From: Deltaproteobacteria bacterium
GTDB lineage: Bacteria; Desulfobacterota; Binatia; UBA9968
Direction of reading: 5' to 3'
Assembly: GCA_005878685.1 (NCBI GenBank)
Contig: VBLN01000019.1
Coordinates: forward strand, 1 to 14,902
DNA length: 14,902 nt
The translations under genes were made by a program, and so were the position numbers. Positions 1 through 5,209 of this stretch are shown one piece after another (the first letter of the stretch is position 1; every line of letters starts with the position of its first letter). Below the pieces are notes generated by a model, which worked only from the letters and a program-made list of their open reading frames with translations, had not been told where the DNA came from and made no database searches.

Positions 1-1
1 A

Positions 2-487
2 GTTTTTTTTACCAAAGGAGTCGGCGTTCATAAGGAAAAACTGGCTTCTTTTGAGATGGCACTCAGGGTTGCTGGTTTAGCACACTGCAATTTGGTCCTC
101 GTCTCCAGCATCTATCCGCCAGGCTGCAAGACTATCCCCAAGGAGGAAGGATTGAAGCTCTTACAGCCCGGTGAGATCGTGTTTGCAGTCTACGACCGAG
201 AAAGCAACAACGAGCCGAATCGCCTCATTGCGGCTTCCGTTGGCTTGGCGATCCCCGCGGATTCCTCCATGCACGGCTATCTTTCCGAGCATCATTCGTT
301 TGGCGAGACCGATGAAAAAGCGGGGGAATATGCCGAAGACCTCGCCGCCAGCATGCTCGCCACCACCGTAGGAATCGCACCGGTAACTGAGGTACTTTGG
401 GCTCGGCTTTTGAATCTTGACCATCTTGACCGATGCTCTTCTTCGTTGCCTCATGGTCGAAAGAAGAAAGTAAAAAGACAAAAATGA
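2..487 (+). pseudogene. pdaD: pyruvoyl-dependent arginine decarboxylase, 5'-partial and with replaced C-terminus
   Basis: The reading frame is open from base 2, so the start lies outside the window. The family makes agmatine from arginine (polyamine route) with a pyruvoyl group formed by self-cleavage between two serines. That Ser-Ser is visible at bases 104-109 in VSSIYPPGC, about 35 residues into the visible part. Other family features seen are [17 protein letters not shown] at the visible start, then [42 protein letters not shown] and [16 protein letters not shown]. From about base 370 the family match stops and the frame runs into one arm of a 139-bp inverted repeat, giving a non-homologous basic tail ending KKKVKRQK. 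The usual C-terminal segment, which follows LATTLGI in relatives, is absent. The core pyruvoyl site is intact, so residual activity cannot be excluded, but the 3' end is clearly rearranged. Family assignment is confident; truncation is seen directly. Confidence 0.88.
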
Positions 488-508
488 TCATCTCGCTTCG
501 ACGTTTCG
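370..508 (+). repeat. left arm of perfect 139-bp inverted repeat
   Basis: Bases 370-508 are the exact reverse complement of 1375-1513 (position pairs sum to 1883), with mismatches immediately outside both ends. This arm lies inside the decarboxylase reading frame and supplies its abnormal C-terminus and stop codon. The matching right arm contains the last 17 bases of the M48 gene plus its downstream sequence, so the right arm looks native and the left arm looks like the copy. Confidence 0.97.
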
Positions 509-685
509 TCCGTAGCCGTGAATAGTAAGGGCTCGCTGCAGGAGGAAATCCTAAAACAAACGTTAGAAGGTCAGGTTAAAAATAGCGAGGCTCAGGACCA
601 GTTAGCTCAGCCTAATAAGGAAGCGGCCAAATCCGGCATCCAGCAGGCCAGAATCGTCCCGCCCACAAGAAAGAGCCTTTCCTAA
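509..685 (+). other. open frame without a convincing start, possible gene remnant
   Basis: After the decarboxylase stop at 487 the same frame stays open to a TAA at 683-685. The unique part (509 onward) reads as a hydrophilic, Gln/Lys/Glu-rich peptide beginning SVAVNSKGSLQEEILKQ and ending PPTRKSLS. The only usable start is a GTG at 518, and it has no Shine-Dalgarno sequence. The composition is protein-like, but I recognise no family. It could be the tail of a gene whose front was removed when the inverted-repeat arm arrived, or chance. The rest of the gap to the next gene (686-935) holds an A/T-cored palindrome at 707-724 and a pyrimidine-rich stretch around 760-800, with no gene that I can see. 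Confidence 0.2.
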
Positions 686-935
686 TCCTTGCCAAATCAT
701 TTGAGCTTTTGAGAATTTCCGAAAGGTGAAAGTTTCACGAATGCGATCCCAGGGGTCCTGTTTTTCTCTCTTGCTTTCCGCTTTCACCTTTCACAACTCC
801 GCTTTCGTCTGACGACGCTGACGCACCCACCCCACGGAAATTGAGAGTCGATAGACCTCAGCCGCATTTGTTGCTTGGCTTACAGCCACTACGGGAGTAA
901 GCTTGAGTCGATCGCGTATAAGAAAGGAGAGGACA

Positions 936-1358
936 ATGAACGAACCAGTCATAGAGCAGACGCTGAGACGGTTGGAGCGCTTGGAAAGAGAAAACCGACG
1001 GATCAAACGGATAGGTGTCTGCGCGCTCTTCGGAGCCGTCGTACTCATCGTCATGGGACAGGCCGGACCCAGCAACGTCGCTAAGGTAATCGAGGCTGAA
1101 AGGTTCGTCGTTCGCGGCGCCGCCGGCTCTGTCAGCGCGGTGCTAGGCGTAAACCCCGATGGCAATATGGGGCTGGAGATAAGAGATAAGAGCGGGAAGG
1201 CAGGTGTCGCGTTGGGCATGGGGTCCAGCGGCAATCCGGCGTTGCGGCTTGACGGTCAGGACGGAAAGACGGGAATCGCGCTGGGAGTGCGATCGGACAA
1301 TACCCCGGCAATGGAACTCTACAACAAAGAGGGGAAGACTGTTTGGGCCACGCCGTAA
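936..1358 (+). CDS. single-pass membrane protein with C-terminal glycine-rich beta repeats
   Basis: This encodes 140 residues from the ATG at 936, preceded by AAGGAGAGGACA; an upstream in-frame start at 903 has no comparable site. Residues 5-27 are strongly charged and heptad-like (EQTLRRLERLERENRRIKR), so a short coiled coil on the cytoplasmic side is likely. A membrane segment follows at about 26-43 (GVCALFGAVVLIVMGQA). The outer part opens with a conserved-looking VIEAERFVVRGAAG, then has about three units of 22-24 residues of the form GKxGxALGxxxxxxPALxLxxxDG, ending KEGKTVWATP. I have the impression that such coiled-coil plus TM plus repeated G-x-A-x-L proteins are common, uncharacterised and often multi-copy in environmental lineages. 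Function unknown. The gene is the main content of the 866-bp segment between the inverted-repeat arms and ends one base before a palindrome. Confidence 0.8.
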   Translation: MNEPVIEQTLRRLERLERENRRIKRIGVCALFGAVVLIVMGQAGPSNVAKVIEAERFVVRGAAGSVSAVLGVNPDGNMGLEIRDKSGKAGVALGMGSSGNPALRLDGQDGKTGIALGVRSDNTPAMELYNKEGKTVWATP

Positions 1359-1382
1359 ACGTTTTAAGAATTCTCGAAACGT
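1359..1382. repeat. 24-bp A/T-cored palindrome (family A), right copy at the IR edge
   Basis: This is an imperfect palindrome beginning ACGTTTTAAGAATTC and ending CGAAACGT, directly after the stop of the 936-1358 gene. The same motif recurs at 14356-14379 (21 of 24 bases identical, followed in both by CGAA), in half form at 497-508 and loosely at 707-724. The inner end of the right inverted-repeat arm (base 1375) falls inside this palindrome. It could be an operator, a recombination site or a hairpin at a transcript end. Confidence 0.6.
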
Positions 1383-1513
1383 CGAAGCGAGATGATCATT
1401 TTTGTCTTTTTACTTTCTTCTTTCGACCATGAGGCAACGAAGAAGAGCATCGGTCAAGATGGTCAAGATTCAAAAGCCGAGCCCAAAGTACCTCAGTTAC
1501 CGGTGCGATTCCT
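1375..1513 (-). repeat. right arm of perfect 139-bp inverted repeat
   Basis: This is the exact reverse complement of 370-508. It covers the last 17 bases of the M48 peptidase gene and its downstream sequence. The A/T-rich portion at 1392-1430 resembles ordinary intergenic sequence, which supports this arm being the original location. The arms enclose 866 unique bases (509-1374). Confidence 0.97.
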
Positions 1514-2249
1514 GTTTCGATCTCATCGCCTCGATTGCGGCCTTGAGATTCTCCACCCTCTCGCGCCCGCTCGGATGGCTGCTTAAAAACGGCAACAGAG
1601 CAGGACCGGAGATGTCAAGCAACTTTTCCTGCAACCGGATCGCGCCGTACGGATCATATCCGGCCGCGTCGGCATAGCCAATTCCCAGAGTGTCGGCCTC
1701 ACGTTCTTCGTCTCGACTGTACGATGTATCGATCAGATCCGCGGCAAGCCCAGCGATAGCTCCTCCGGCAGGCACCCCCGCAGTGCCCAAACCCAACCCG
1801 ACCAAGGTAGCGATGCCCTGAAGTGTGCTGCTCCGACTTCTCGCCGCTCCACCATGATTCCTGGCCAGGTGAGCCGCTTCGTGTCCAAGCAAGGAAGCAA
1901 ACTCATCGACGTCGTCCTGAATAACTTTTAGCATGCCAAGATTCACGGCGATTGTAGGCATGTTGTTCACCAATGCGGCAAAAGCATTGCGATCGCTCCC
2001 CTCCACGACAAGGAGTTCGGCTTGGACACTGGCTGTCCTCACAATCCGGAAATGAGCAAGCAAAAATTTTTGCATGGCAAGCCTGTCGACCGTCGCCACG
2101 ACCTGGTTATGACCCACGAGATCAATCGTCGGAGCCGGCGTCACCGCCAGATCTCTGATACGCCAGGCGAGCTTCTGCTGCGACGCGACACAGCCCGAAA
2201 GCAGCAACACACACCCGGATAGAACCAAACACCCTAAGCGCTTACCCAT
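1497..2249 (-). CDS. M48-family zinc metallopeptidase lipoprotein
   Basis: The chosen ATG at 2249 gives 250 residues and starts with a lipoprotein signal peptide, lipobox L17-S-G-C20. A longer frame back to 2372 adds non-signal sequence and was rejected; neither start has a strong Shine-Dalgarno. The zinc motif HEAAH is at 123-127, with the third ligand expected from EEREAD at 181-186, and the typical HPSGRERVENL follows at 225-235. A Gly/Ala-rich insert (about 148-172) lies between the metal motifs, as in bacterial peptidases of the BepA/LoiP type. It is probably an outer-membrane-anchored periplasmic protease acting on envelope proteins. The N-terminal domain (about 40-100) is less distinctive. 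A 59-bp internal piece (1935-1993) is copied at 3103-3161, and the 3' end is part of the inverted repeat. A motif of palindrome family B lies about 33-48 bases upstream of the start. Confidence 0.9.
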   Translation of the reverse strand: MGKRLGCLVLSGCVLLLSGCVASQQKLAWRIRDLAVTPAPTIDLVGHNQVVATVDRLAMQKFLLAHFRIVRTASVQAELLVVEGSDRNAFAALVNNMPTIAVNLGMLKVIQDDVDEFASLLGHEAAHLARNHGGAARSRSSTLQGIATLVGLGLGTAGVPAGGAIAGLAADLIDTSYSRDEEREADTLGIGYADAAGYDPYGAIRLQEKLLDISGPALLPFLSSHPSGRERVENLKAAIEAMRSKQESHR

Positions 2250-2519
2250 TTCGGACCAGCTTTTTTTCTGACGGAGATCTTCAATTGCGAAAACATGGGA
2301 GGCCAGACCCCTATCCTCCCTCGGTCTACCAGCAAAAGCGGGCCTGAAGATGGGCATTCTCCCATCACACATTCAGGGCTGTTGACCCAGGAACACCTTC
2401 TGGCATCTTTGCCTGGATCGGAGATTCGAATCCCTACAGGGGTCAAGACCGCCTTTTTCATCCGCGTGACATCCCATGAAAAAGTGGGACAAGATTTGAC
2501 ACGAGATCGTTATTGCATA

Positions 2520-2646
2520 GGGCACAATTGTTGCGCTGCGGTCATACCGACAGACGTTGATGCTATGAACTGATCACTCCATTTGGTCACCATGGGTGTC
2601 AGGGAGCAAGTGGTGAAACCGGCAACCGTCGTTGTCGGTTTTTTTA
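2520..2646 (+). ncRNA. candidate small RNA or decayed riboswitch-like leader ending in an intrinsic terminator
   Basis: A textbook terminator at 2618-2646 has no protein gene in front of it. About 120 bases upstream is a TTGACA (2496-2501) that could be a -35 box, although the -10 region (TAGGGC at 2518) is poor. The stretch GTGGTGAAACCGGCAACC at 2609-2626 resembles the highly conserved GAUGAAxCCxGGCAACC segment of SAM-I/SAM-IV aptamers, preceded by CAGGGA as in that class. The 3' half of such an aptamer (P3/P4 region) is missing because the terminator begins within the GGCAACC element. So this may be a degenerate aptamer, a new short RNA, or coincidence. Confidence 0.3.
2618..2646 (+). terminator. 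intrinsic terminator
   Basis: Nine-base-pair stem ACCGGCAAC / GTTGTCGGT with one G-T wobble, tetraloop CGTC, and a run of seven T. It lies about 100 bases before the next plus-strand gene, so it ends an upstream transcript or acts as an attenuator for that gene. Confidence 0.85.
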
Positions 2647-2748
2647 TTTAGTCTGGGCGCCTTTGCCTCAGGCGAGGAATGAATTTCGCTTCTCGGTTAT
2701 CGCTCCGGTAGAGCTGGCACCGCGAAGCTGAAGAAAAGAGTGGGAGCT

Positions 2749-3201
2749 ATGCGGGTAAAAACCATTTATGAGAGGTCTCTTGCAAGGGATGCGGCGATTT
2801 TTGTCGACCCCGCGGACGGTGAACTCCTAGAGAGCCTTTCAAAGAAAACCCACCGGGACGGAGAGGAAGGGCTGATGCTGGCGGTGCTGGAAGATGCCAT
2901 TGAATATTTCCAGGAGTATCTCCTCGCGAAAGATAAGAAGGGCAAAGAGCTATTCCAGGAGGCGGAAGAGTGGATTCTGGAGAAAAATAGCGAATGGATT
3001 TTTTCTTTTGAGTATATCTGTGAGGCTCTAGGGCTAGACTCCAATTATATGCGTCAGGGGTTGCTGCGTTGGAAGGAAGCAAAGCGCAAGGATCGTCAAG
3101 AAGCCAAGATTCACGGCGATTGTAGGCATGTTGTTCACCAATGCGGCAAAAGCATTGCGATACAAACCGGGGCGAGCCGTATGCGGCGAGGTGAAGGGTA
3201 A
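2749..3201 (+). CDS. helical hypothetical protein with an altered C-terminus
   Basis: This encodes 150 residues from the ATG at 2749, with GGGAG close upstream; an in-frame GTG at 2740 is an alternative start. Residues 1-110 look like a genuine soluble alpha-helical protein with many acidic and lysine residues. The segment EEWILEKNSEWIFSFEYICEALGLD at 73-97 followed by YMRQGLLRWKE at 100-110 has the look of a conserved small helix-turn-helix-like family, but I cannot name it. From residue 119 on, the frame reads through a perfect 59-bp copy of the M48 gene (3103-3161) in an unrelated frame, then through unique sequence to a stop, so the last 30 residues or so are probably not original. The natural C-terminus may have ended near the KRKDRQEA stretch. 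A terminator-bearing leader lies upstream. Confidence 0.65.
   Translation: MRVKTIYERSLARDAAIFVDPADGELLESLSKKTHRDGEEGLMLAVLEDAIEYFQEYLLAKDKKGKELFQEAEEWILEKNSEWIFSFEYICEALGLDSNYMRQGLLRWKEAKRKDRQEAKIHGDCRHVVHQCGKSIAIQTGASRMRRGEG
3103..3161 (+). repeat. perfect 59-bp direct copy of part of the M48 gene (1935-1993)
   Basis: All 59 bases are identical to 1935-1993 in the same orientation (offset 1168) and diverge immediately on both sides. At the source it is antisense to M48 codons for the region around residues 86-105; here it forms the 3' part of the 2749-3201 reading frame. No inverted ends or target duplication are visible. Confidence 0.95.
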
Positions 3202-3211
3202 AGGAGCGGAA

Positions 3212-3376
3212 ATGAAGCCGGAGCCAGATCCCCCCTTAAGATGTCCTTGGTGCGGGCATGTCGTATGCGATTCGTGCGAGCAAGCTAAGAAACTTGAAAG
3301 TGAGCGATGGATTCTATGTTGTCAATGCAGTCGAGGAGCGGTTATCCGGTTTTGGCAGCCTCGAGGACTGATGTGA
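3212..3376 (+). CDS. small zinc-ribbon protein
   Basis: This is a 54-residue protein from the ATG at 3212, preceded by AAAGGAGCGGAA, a good ribosome-binding site; the longer frame back to 3128 runs into the 59-bp repeat and was rejected. Cysteines are at 11, 14, 19, 22, 36, 37 and 39 (CPWCGHVVCDSC ... CCQC), which fits a zinc ribbon or treble-clef with CxxC knuckles. The C-terminal RGAVIRFWQPRGLM resembles the second strand of a ribbon. It starts 11 bases after the 2749 gene stop, so it may share that transcript. The function could be nucleic-acid or protein binding; no specific family was recognised. Confidence 0.65.
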   Translation: MKPEPDPPLRCPWCGHVVCDSCEQAKKLESERWILCCQCSRGAVIRFWQPRGLM

Positions 3377-3395
3377 GAGCTAGTAGAGCGATTGA

Positions 3396-3572
3396 ATTTC
3401 TACGGGCAACATTAACCCGGCCAGGCTTCTGACCGCTACTACCTATGATTCGGAGCTCACCGACTTCAGGGCCGTGCTCAGCAATGAAAACGACAAGGCC
3501 GAGAAAGAAGCTGAAGAGACAGCGAGACAAGCGGAAGAGGCTTTATGGCTACATGCGCTTTTAAGCTTATAA
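3396..3572 (+). other. open frame without a standard start, charged coiled-coil-like peptide
   Basis: The frame is open from 3396 to a TAA at 3570-3572 and reads ISTGNINPARLLTATTYD, then a charged stretch ENDKAEKEAEETARQAEEAL. Only ATT, CTG (3429) or GTG (3474) could start it, none with a clear ribosome site. The composition is protein-like, so it may be the remnant of a gene. It overlaps two other mini-ORFs (3484-3564 and 3545-3664). Confidence 0.25.
3484..3564 (+). CDS. possible 26-residue very basic peptide
   Basis: ATG at 3484 to TAA, giving MKTTRPRKKLKRQRDKRKRL and six more residues, over half Lys/Arg. It overlaps the frame above in another phase and lacks a clear Shine-Dalgarno, so it may only mirror the acidic peptide encoded in the other frame. 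Basic peptides of this size do occur as RNA-binding or ribosome-linked proteins, but nothing here proves expression. Confidence 0.18.
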   Translation: MKTTRPRKKLKRQRDKRKRLYGYMRF

Positions 3573-3664
3573 AGCTGATTCTCAAGACTATAGTGCTAGG
3601 TGTTGGGCTCGTTGTCTCGTTCTACTCAGCTACTTTGCTCTTCGATTTTATCGATTGGCCATAG
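3545..3664 (+). CDS. possible 39-residue single-pass membrane peptide
   Basis: The ATG at 3545 is preceded by GGAAGAGGCTTT, a plausible ribosome-binding site. The peptide has a short basic start (FKLIKLILK) and one hydrophobic segment, about residues 12-33 (TIVLGVGLVVSFYSATLLFD), ending FIDWP. The pattern of positive residues before a membrane span and a conserved-looking DWP tail favours a real small membrane protein. Its C-terminal end overlaps a doubtful minus-strand ORF. No homologue recognised. Confidence 0.4.
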   Translation: MATCAFKLIKLILKTIVLGVGLVVSFYSATLLFDFIDWP

Positions 3665-3880
3665 TGGGTTGAACCCTGCCATCTCTCTCAAGCGCCGCTT
3701 TGCCGAAGGCGGCGCCCCGAGGAAAATCCCGGACATTGCCGATCGTAAACACATAGACTTCCTGCACGCATAGAAAGAAGTCGCGGCAGATAGGGACCCA
3801 TCGATGATTTTGGCAAGGAAGGCTTGCGTCTGCGGCAGGCGGTCCCGCTCGACCGCCTGGGTGCGCCACGCAAGTTTCAT
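3626..3880 (-). CDS. doubtful hypothetical protein
   Basis: An 84-residue frame from an ATG at 3880 preceded by AAGGGGTGCTTT, a good ribosome-binding site. The start MKLAWRTQAVERDRLPQTQA looks protein-like; the later half (cysteines, ARG-rich) does not, and a neighbouring frame reads FFLCVQEVYVFTIGNVRDFP in the same place, which could mean a frameshifted gene. I recognise neither part. Treat this as a possible decayed gene. Confidence 0.25.
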   Translation of the reverse strand: MKLAWRTQAVERDRLPQTQAFLAKIIDGSLSAATSFYACRKSMCLRSAMSGIFLGAPPSAKRRLREMAGFNPLWPIDKIEEQSS

Positions 3881-4178
3881 AAAGCACCCCTTGCGCTGGA
3901 TAACCTTTCAATGGTAGTGGCTTAGATCAAGCTCAGCTGGGCCTTCGAATAGTAGGCGAAAGAATAACAGAGTAACACGAGGCCAGTGAATTACCACACT
4001 TCAGGATGGGGCCTGCTGAGGTGCGGTAAGCAGAAGTGGAAGGCCCGGGCAGTCTTTCCCGGCGAAGCATTACCTTAAACGACAACGCGAGGGCGTGGTT
4101 CCGAAAACATGTTCTGCTCCTGCTGGAAATCACGTTCCAGGGCCAAGGACACTAATATTTCCCCCTAAGGAGGAGAAC
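3881..4178. other. about 300-bp stretch upstream of the RRM gene, no gene seen
   Basis: I see no credible coding frame on either strand. This sequence includes the leader of the RRM gene; bacterial RRM genes are often cold-induced with long leaders, but no cold-shock box is recognisable here. There is a G/C-rich segment around 4010-4065 with self-complementary pieces (GGCCTGCTGAGG, GGCCCGGGC). Confidence 0.4.
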
Positions 4179-4496
4179 ATGACGAACAAAGTCTACGTAG
4201 GTGGATTGTCCTACGCCACCACCGACAAGCAGCTGGAAGAGCTCTTCTCAGCGCACGGAACCGTCGAGTCCGCCCGGGTGATCATCGACAAATTCACTGG
4301 CCGGTCCAAGGGCTTTGGATTTGTTGAAATGAGTTCCGGCGCGGAGGCCCAGAAAGCGATCCAGGCTCTGAACGGGACTGAGTTTGACGGGCGCAACCTC
4401 ACCGTCAACGAGGCCCGGCCGCAAGAGAAACGGTCGGGTTTCGGAGGTGATCGGCGGGGCGGCAGCGGTGGTGGTGGTGGGCGTAATCGCTGGTAG
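4179..4496 (+). CDS. RRM-domain RNA-binding protein
   Basis: This is a 105-residue protein from the ATG at 4179, preceded by TAAGGAGGAGAAC, a near-perfect ribosome-binding site; the longer frame back to 4095 was rejected. It is a single RNA recognition motif with RNP2 VYVGGL at 5-10 and RNP1 KGFGFVEM at 44-51, in the usual order of strands and helices (LEELFSAHG helix, AQKAIQALNG helix, LTVNEARP last strand). A short Gly/Arg-rich tail (87-105) follows. Length and layout match the bacterial and cyanobacterial Rbp type of glycine-rich RNA-binding proteins, which bind single-stranded RNA and are often induced by cold. It appears monocistronic and is followed by an intrinsic terminator. Confidence 0.95.
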   Translation: MTNKVYVGGLSYATTDKQLEELFSAHGTVESARVIIDKFTGRSKGFGFVEMSSGAEAQKAIQALNGTEFDGRNLTVNEARPQEKRSGFGGDRRGGSGGGGGRNRW

Positions 4497-4525
4497 TCTT
4501 ATTTCCTAAAACCTAAACCAAGAGA

Positions 4526-4557
4526 GGGGGTGTCAGGTCGGTCCGCACCCTTTTCTT
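4526..4557 (+). terminator. probable intrinsic terminator of the RRM gene
   Basis: Stem GGGTGT / GCACCC (4528-4533 with 4545-4550, one wobble), 11-base loop, then TTTTCTT. It begins 30 bases after the RRM stop. The stem is short but the T-run is well placed. Confidence 0.6.
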
Positions 4558-4604
4558 AACACCTCCTCACCGCGCCATAGCGGCTGCGTTTTTGGCAGCG
4601 AGGG

Positions 4605-4633
4605 TTCCTGTTACCTCGGCCATGTGCTACAGT
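4605..4633 (+). promoter_or_regulatory. candidate extended -10 promoter for a leaderless transcript
   Basis: TGC directly before TACAGT (4628-4633) gives an extended -10 element; 17 bases upstream is TTCCTG as a weak -35. The expected start of transcription, 6-8 bases downstream, coincides with the ATG at 4641, which has no ribosome-binding site. A matching TGTGCTA element precedes the TPR lipoprotein gene. Confidence 0.4.
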
Positions 4634-4640
4634 GTTGAAT

Positions 4641-4817
4641 ATGGGAAATCAGACATACATGAAGCGCCAGAAGGAGTTGGCACGCCAACAGAAACAGAGG
4701 GACAAGGCCGCCCGCCGACTCCAGCGCAAAAGAGAGAAGGTAAAGGGCGGACCACCCCTTGAGGGTGAAGTCGCGGACCTGGCAAAGAACCACCCGGAAC
4801 CGCAGCCGGAACAGTGA
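4641..4817 (+). CDS. small lysine/arginine/glutamine-rich protein
   Basis: This is a 58-residue protein from the ATG at 4641 (upstream GTG 4632 and TTG 4635 are less likely starts). Residues 7-36 are almost entirely charged or Gln (KRQKELARQQKQRDKAARRL ...), predicted to be one long helix, followed by a Pro/Glu-rich tail GGPPLEGEVADL ... PEPQPEQ. I believe that small proteins opening with a T/S-Y/F-x-KRQKE pattern are widespread, uncharacterised and possibly RNA- or ribosome-associated, but this is memory rather than proof. There is no Shine-Dalgarno; a promoter-like element ends 7 bases upstream, suggesting a leaderless mRNA. Confidence 0.6.
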   Translation: MGNQTYMKRQKELARQQKQRDKAARRLQRKREKVKGGPPLEGEVADLAKNHPEPQPEQ

Positions 4818-4858
4818 TCACTGTTTCCGCCCGGAGCGCCTAAACATTTTCAGCCTCT

Positions 4859-5098
4859 CTATCCGTGGCCGTTTCCGCCCCACACTCTGCCATCGACCCA
4901 TAGCTTTGCCAGCTCTAGAGCATATGAGTCGGCCTCTTTCCGCGAATCGAAACTCGATCTTCTCCGGCCAAAGATCGGTATCATTTTGACCGTCTTCCCG
5001 TCATCGATGATCACAGTCGCTCTGGCAACCCATTCTCCCGCTCGAAGCTTCTCGGAACCAAGCTCAATGAGATGGCCTTTATAAGATACTTTTTTCAT
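4859..5098 (-). CDS. small hypothetical protein, alpha/beta
   Basis: This is a 79-residue protein from the ATG at 5098. It opens MKKVSYKGHLIELGSEKLRAG, then WVARATVIIDDGKTVKMIPIF, then a helix with SRKEADSYALELAKLWVDGR. The order YKG-strand, strand, strand, Ser-x-x-x-Ala helix matches small stand-alone domains common in proteobacteria (DUF6566-like in style), but I cannot assign it firmly. The ribosome-binding site is weak (TAAGG directly at the start). A perfect 18-bp palindrome lies 41-58 bases upstream and may be its operator. Confidence 0.6.
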   Translation of the reverse strand: MKKVSYKGHLIELGSEKLRAGEWVARATVIIDDGKTVKMIPIFGRRRSSFDSRKEADSYALELAKLWVDGRVWGGNGHG

Positions 5099-5138
5099 CC
5101 TTAGGTGGAGGCAAGATAAGCGGCAGGATATTTTCGTA

Positions 5139-5156
5139 TTTTCGCAATTGCGAAAA
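5139..5156. promoter_or_regulatory. perfect 18-bp palindrome (family B), possible operator
   Basis: TTTTCGCAATTGCGAAAA is a perfect palindrome, followed by CATGAG. The block CAATTGCGAAAACATG is repeated exactly at 2282-2297, and a diverged full copy (20 of 24 bases over 11880-11903) is found before the gene at 11871. In each case the element lies 9-58 bases upstream of a minus-strand start codon. Confidence 0.5.
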
Positions 5157-5209
5157 CATGAGCATGAGTCAGACGGCCACGCTCACGAACCCTAAGCACA
5201 GCCAATTTT

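Larger units (their letters stand above)
2250..2748. other. 499-bp intergenic stretch with orphan terminator
   Basis: No convincing protein gene is visible. It holds a palindrome-B half site at 2282-2297, a decayed tRNA-like piece at 2392-2446 (7-bp TTGACCC/GGGTCAA ends and ATTCGAATCC, but far too short for a tRNA), a TTGACA at 2496-2501 and a strong plus-strand terminator at 2618-2646. Open frames here are short, lack ribosome-binding sites and match nothing that I know. Confidence 0.6.

Noticed and set aside
225..491. Minus-strand ORF beginning [20 protein letters not shown], and its twin at 1392-1586 on the plus strand
   Set aside because: The identical starts are a consequence of the inverted repeat; both are antisense or intergenic shadows.
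370..1513. Insertion sequence or MITE with 139-bp terminal repeats
   Set aside because: No target-site duplication, no transposase, and one arm includes the native end of the M48 gene, so the arms are not true element ends.
2392..2446. tRNA-like piece: TTGACCC/GGGTCAA ends and ATTCGAATCC T-loop-like sequence
   Set aside because: Only 55 bases, the T-stem does not pair and there is no anticodon arm; at best a decayed fragment or chance.
2295..2573. 92-residue plus-strand ORF in the M48 upstream region
   Set aside because: No ribosome site, no protein-like pattern, runs through the tRNA-like debris.
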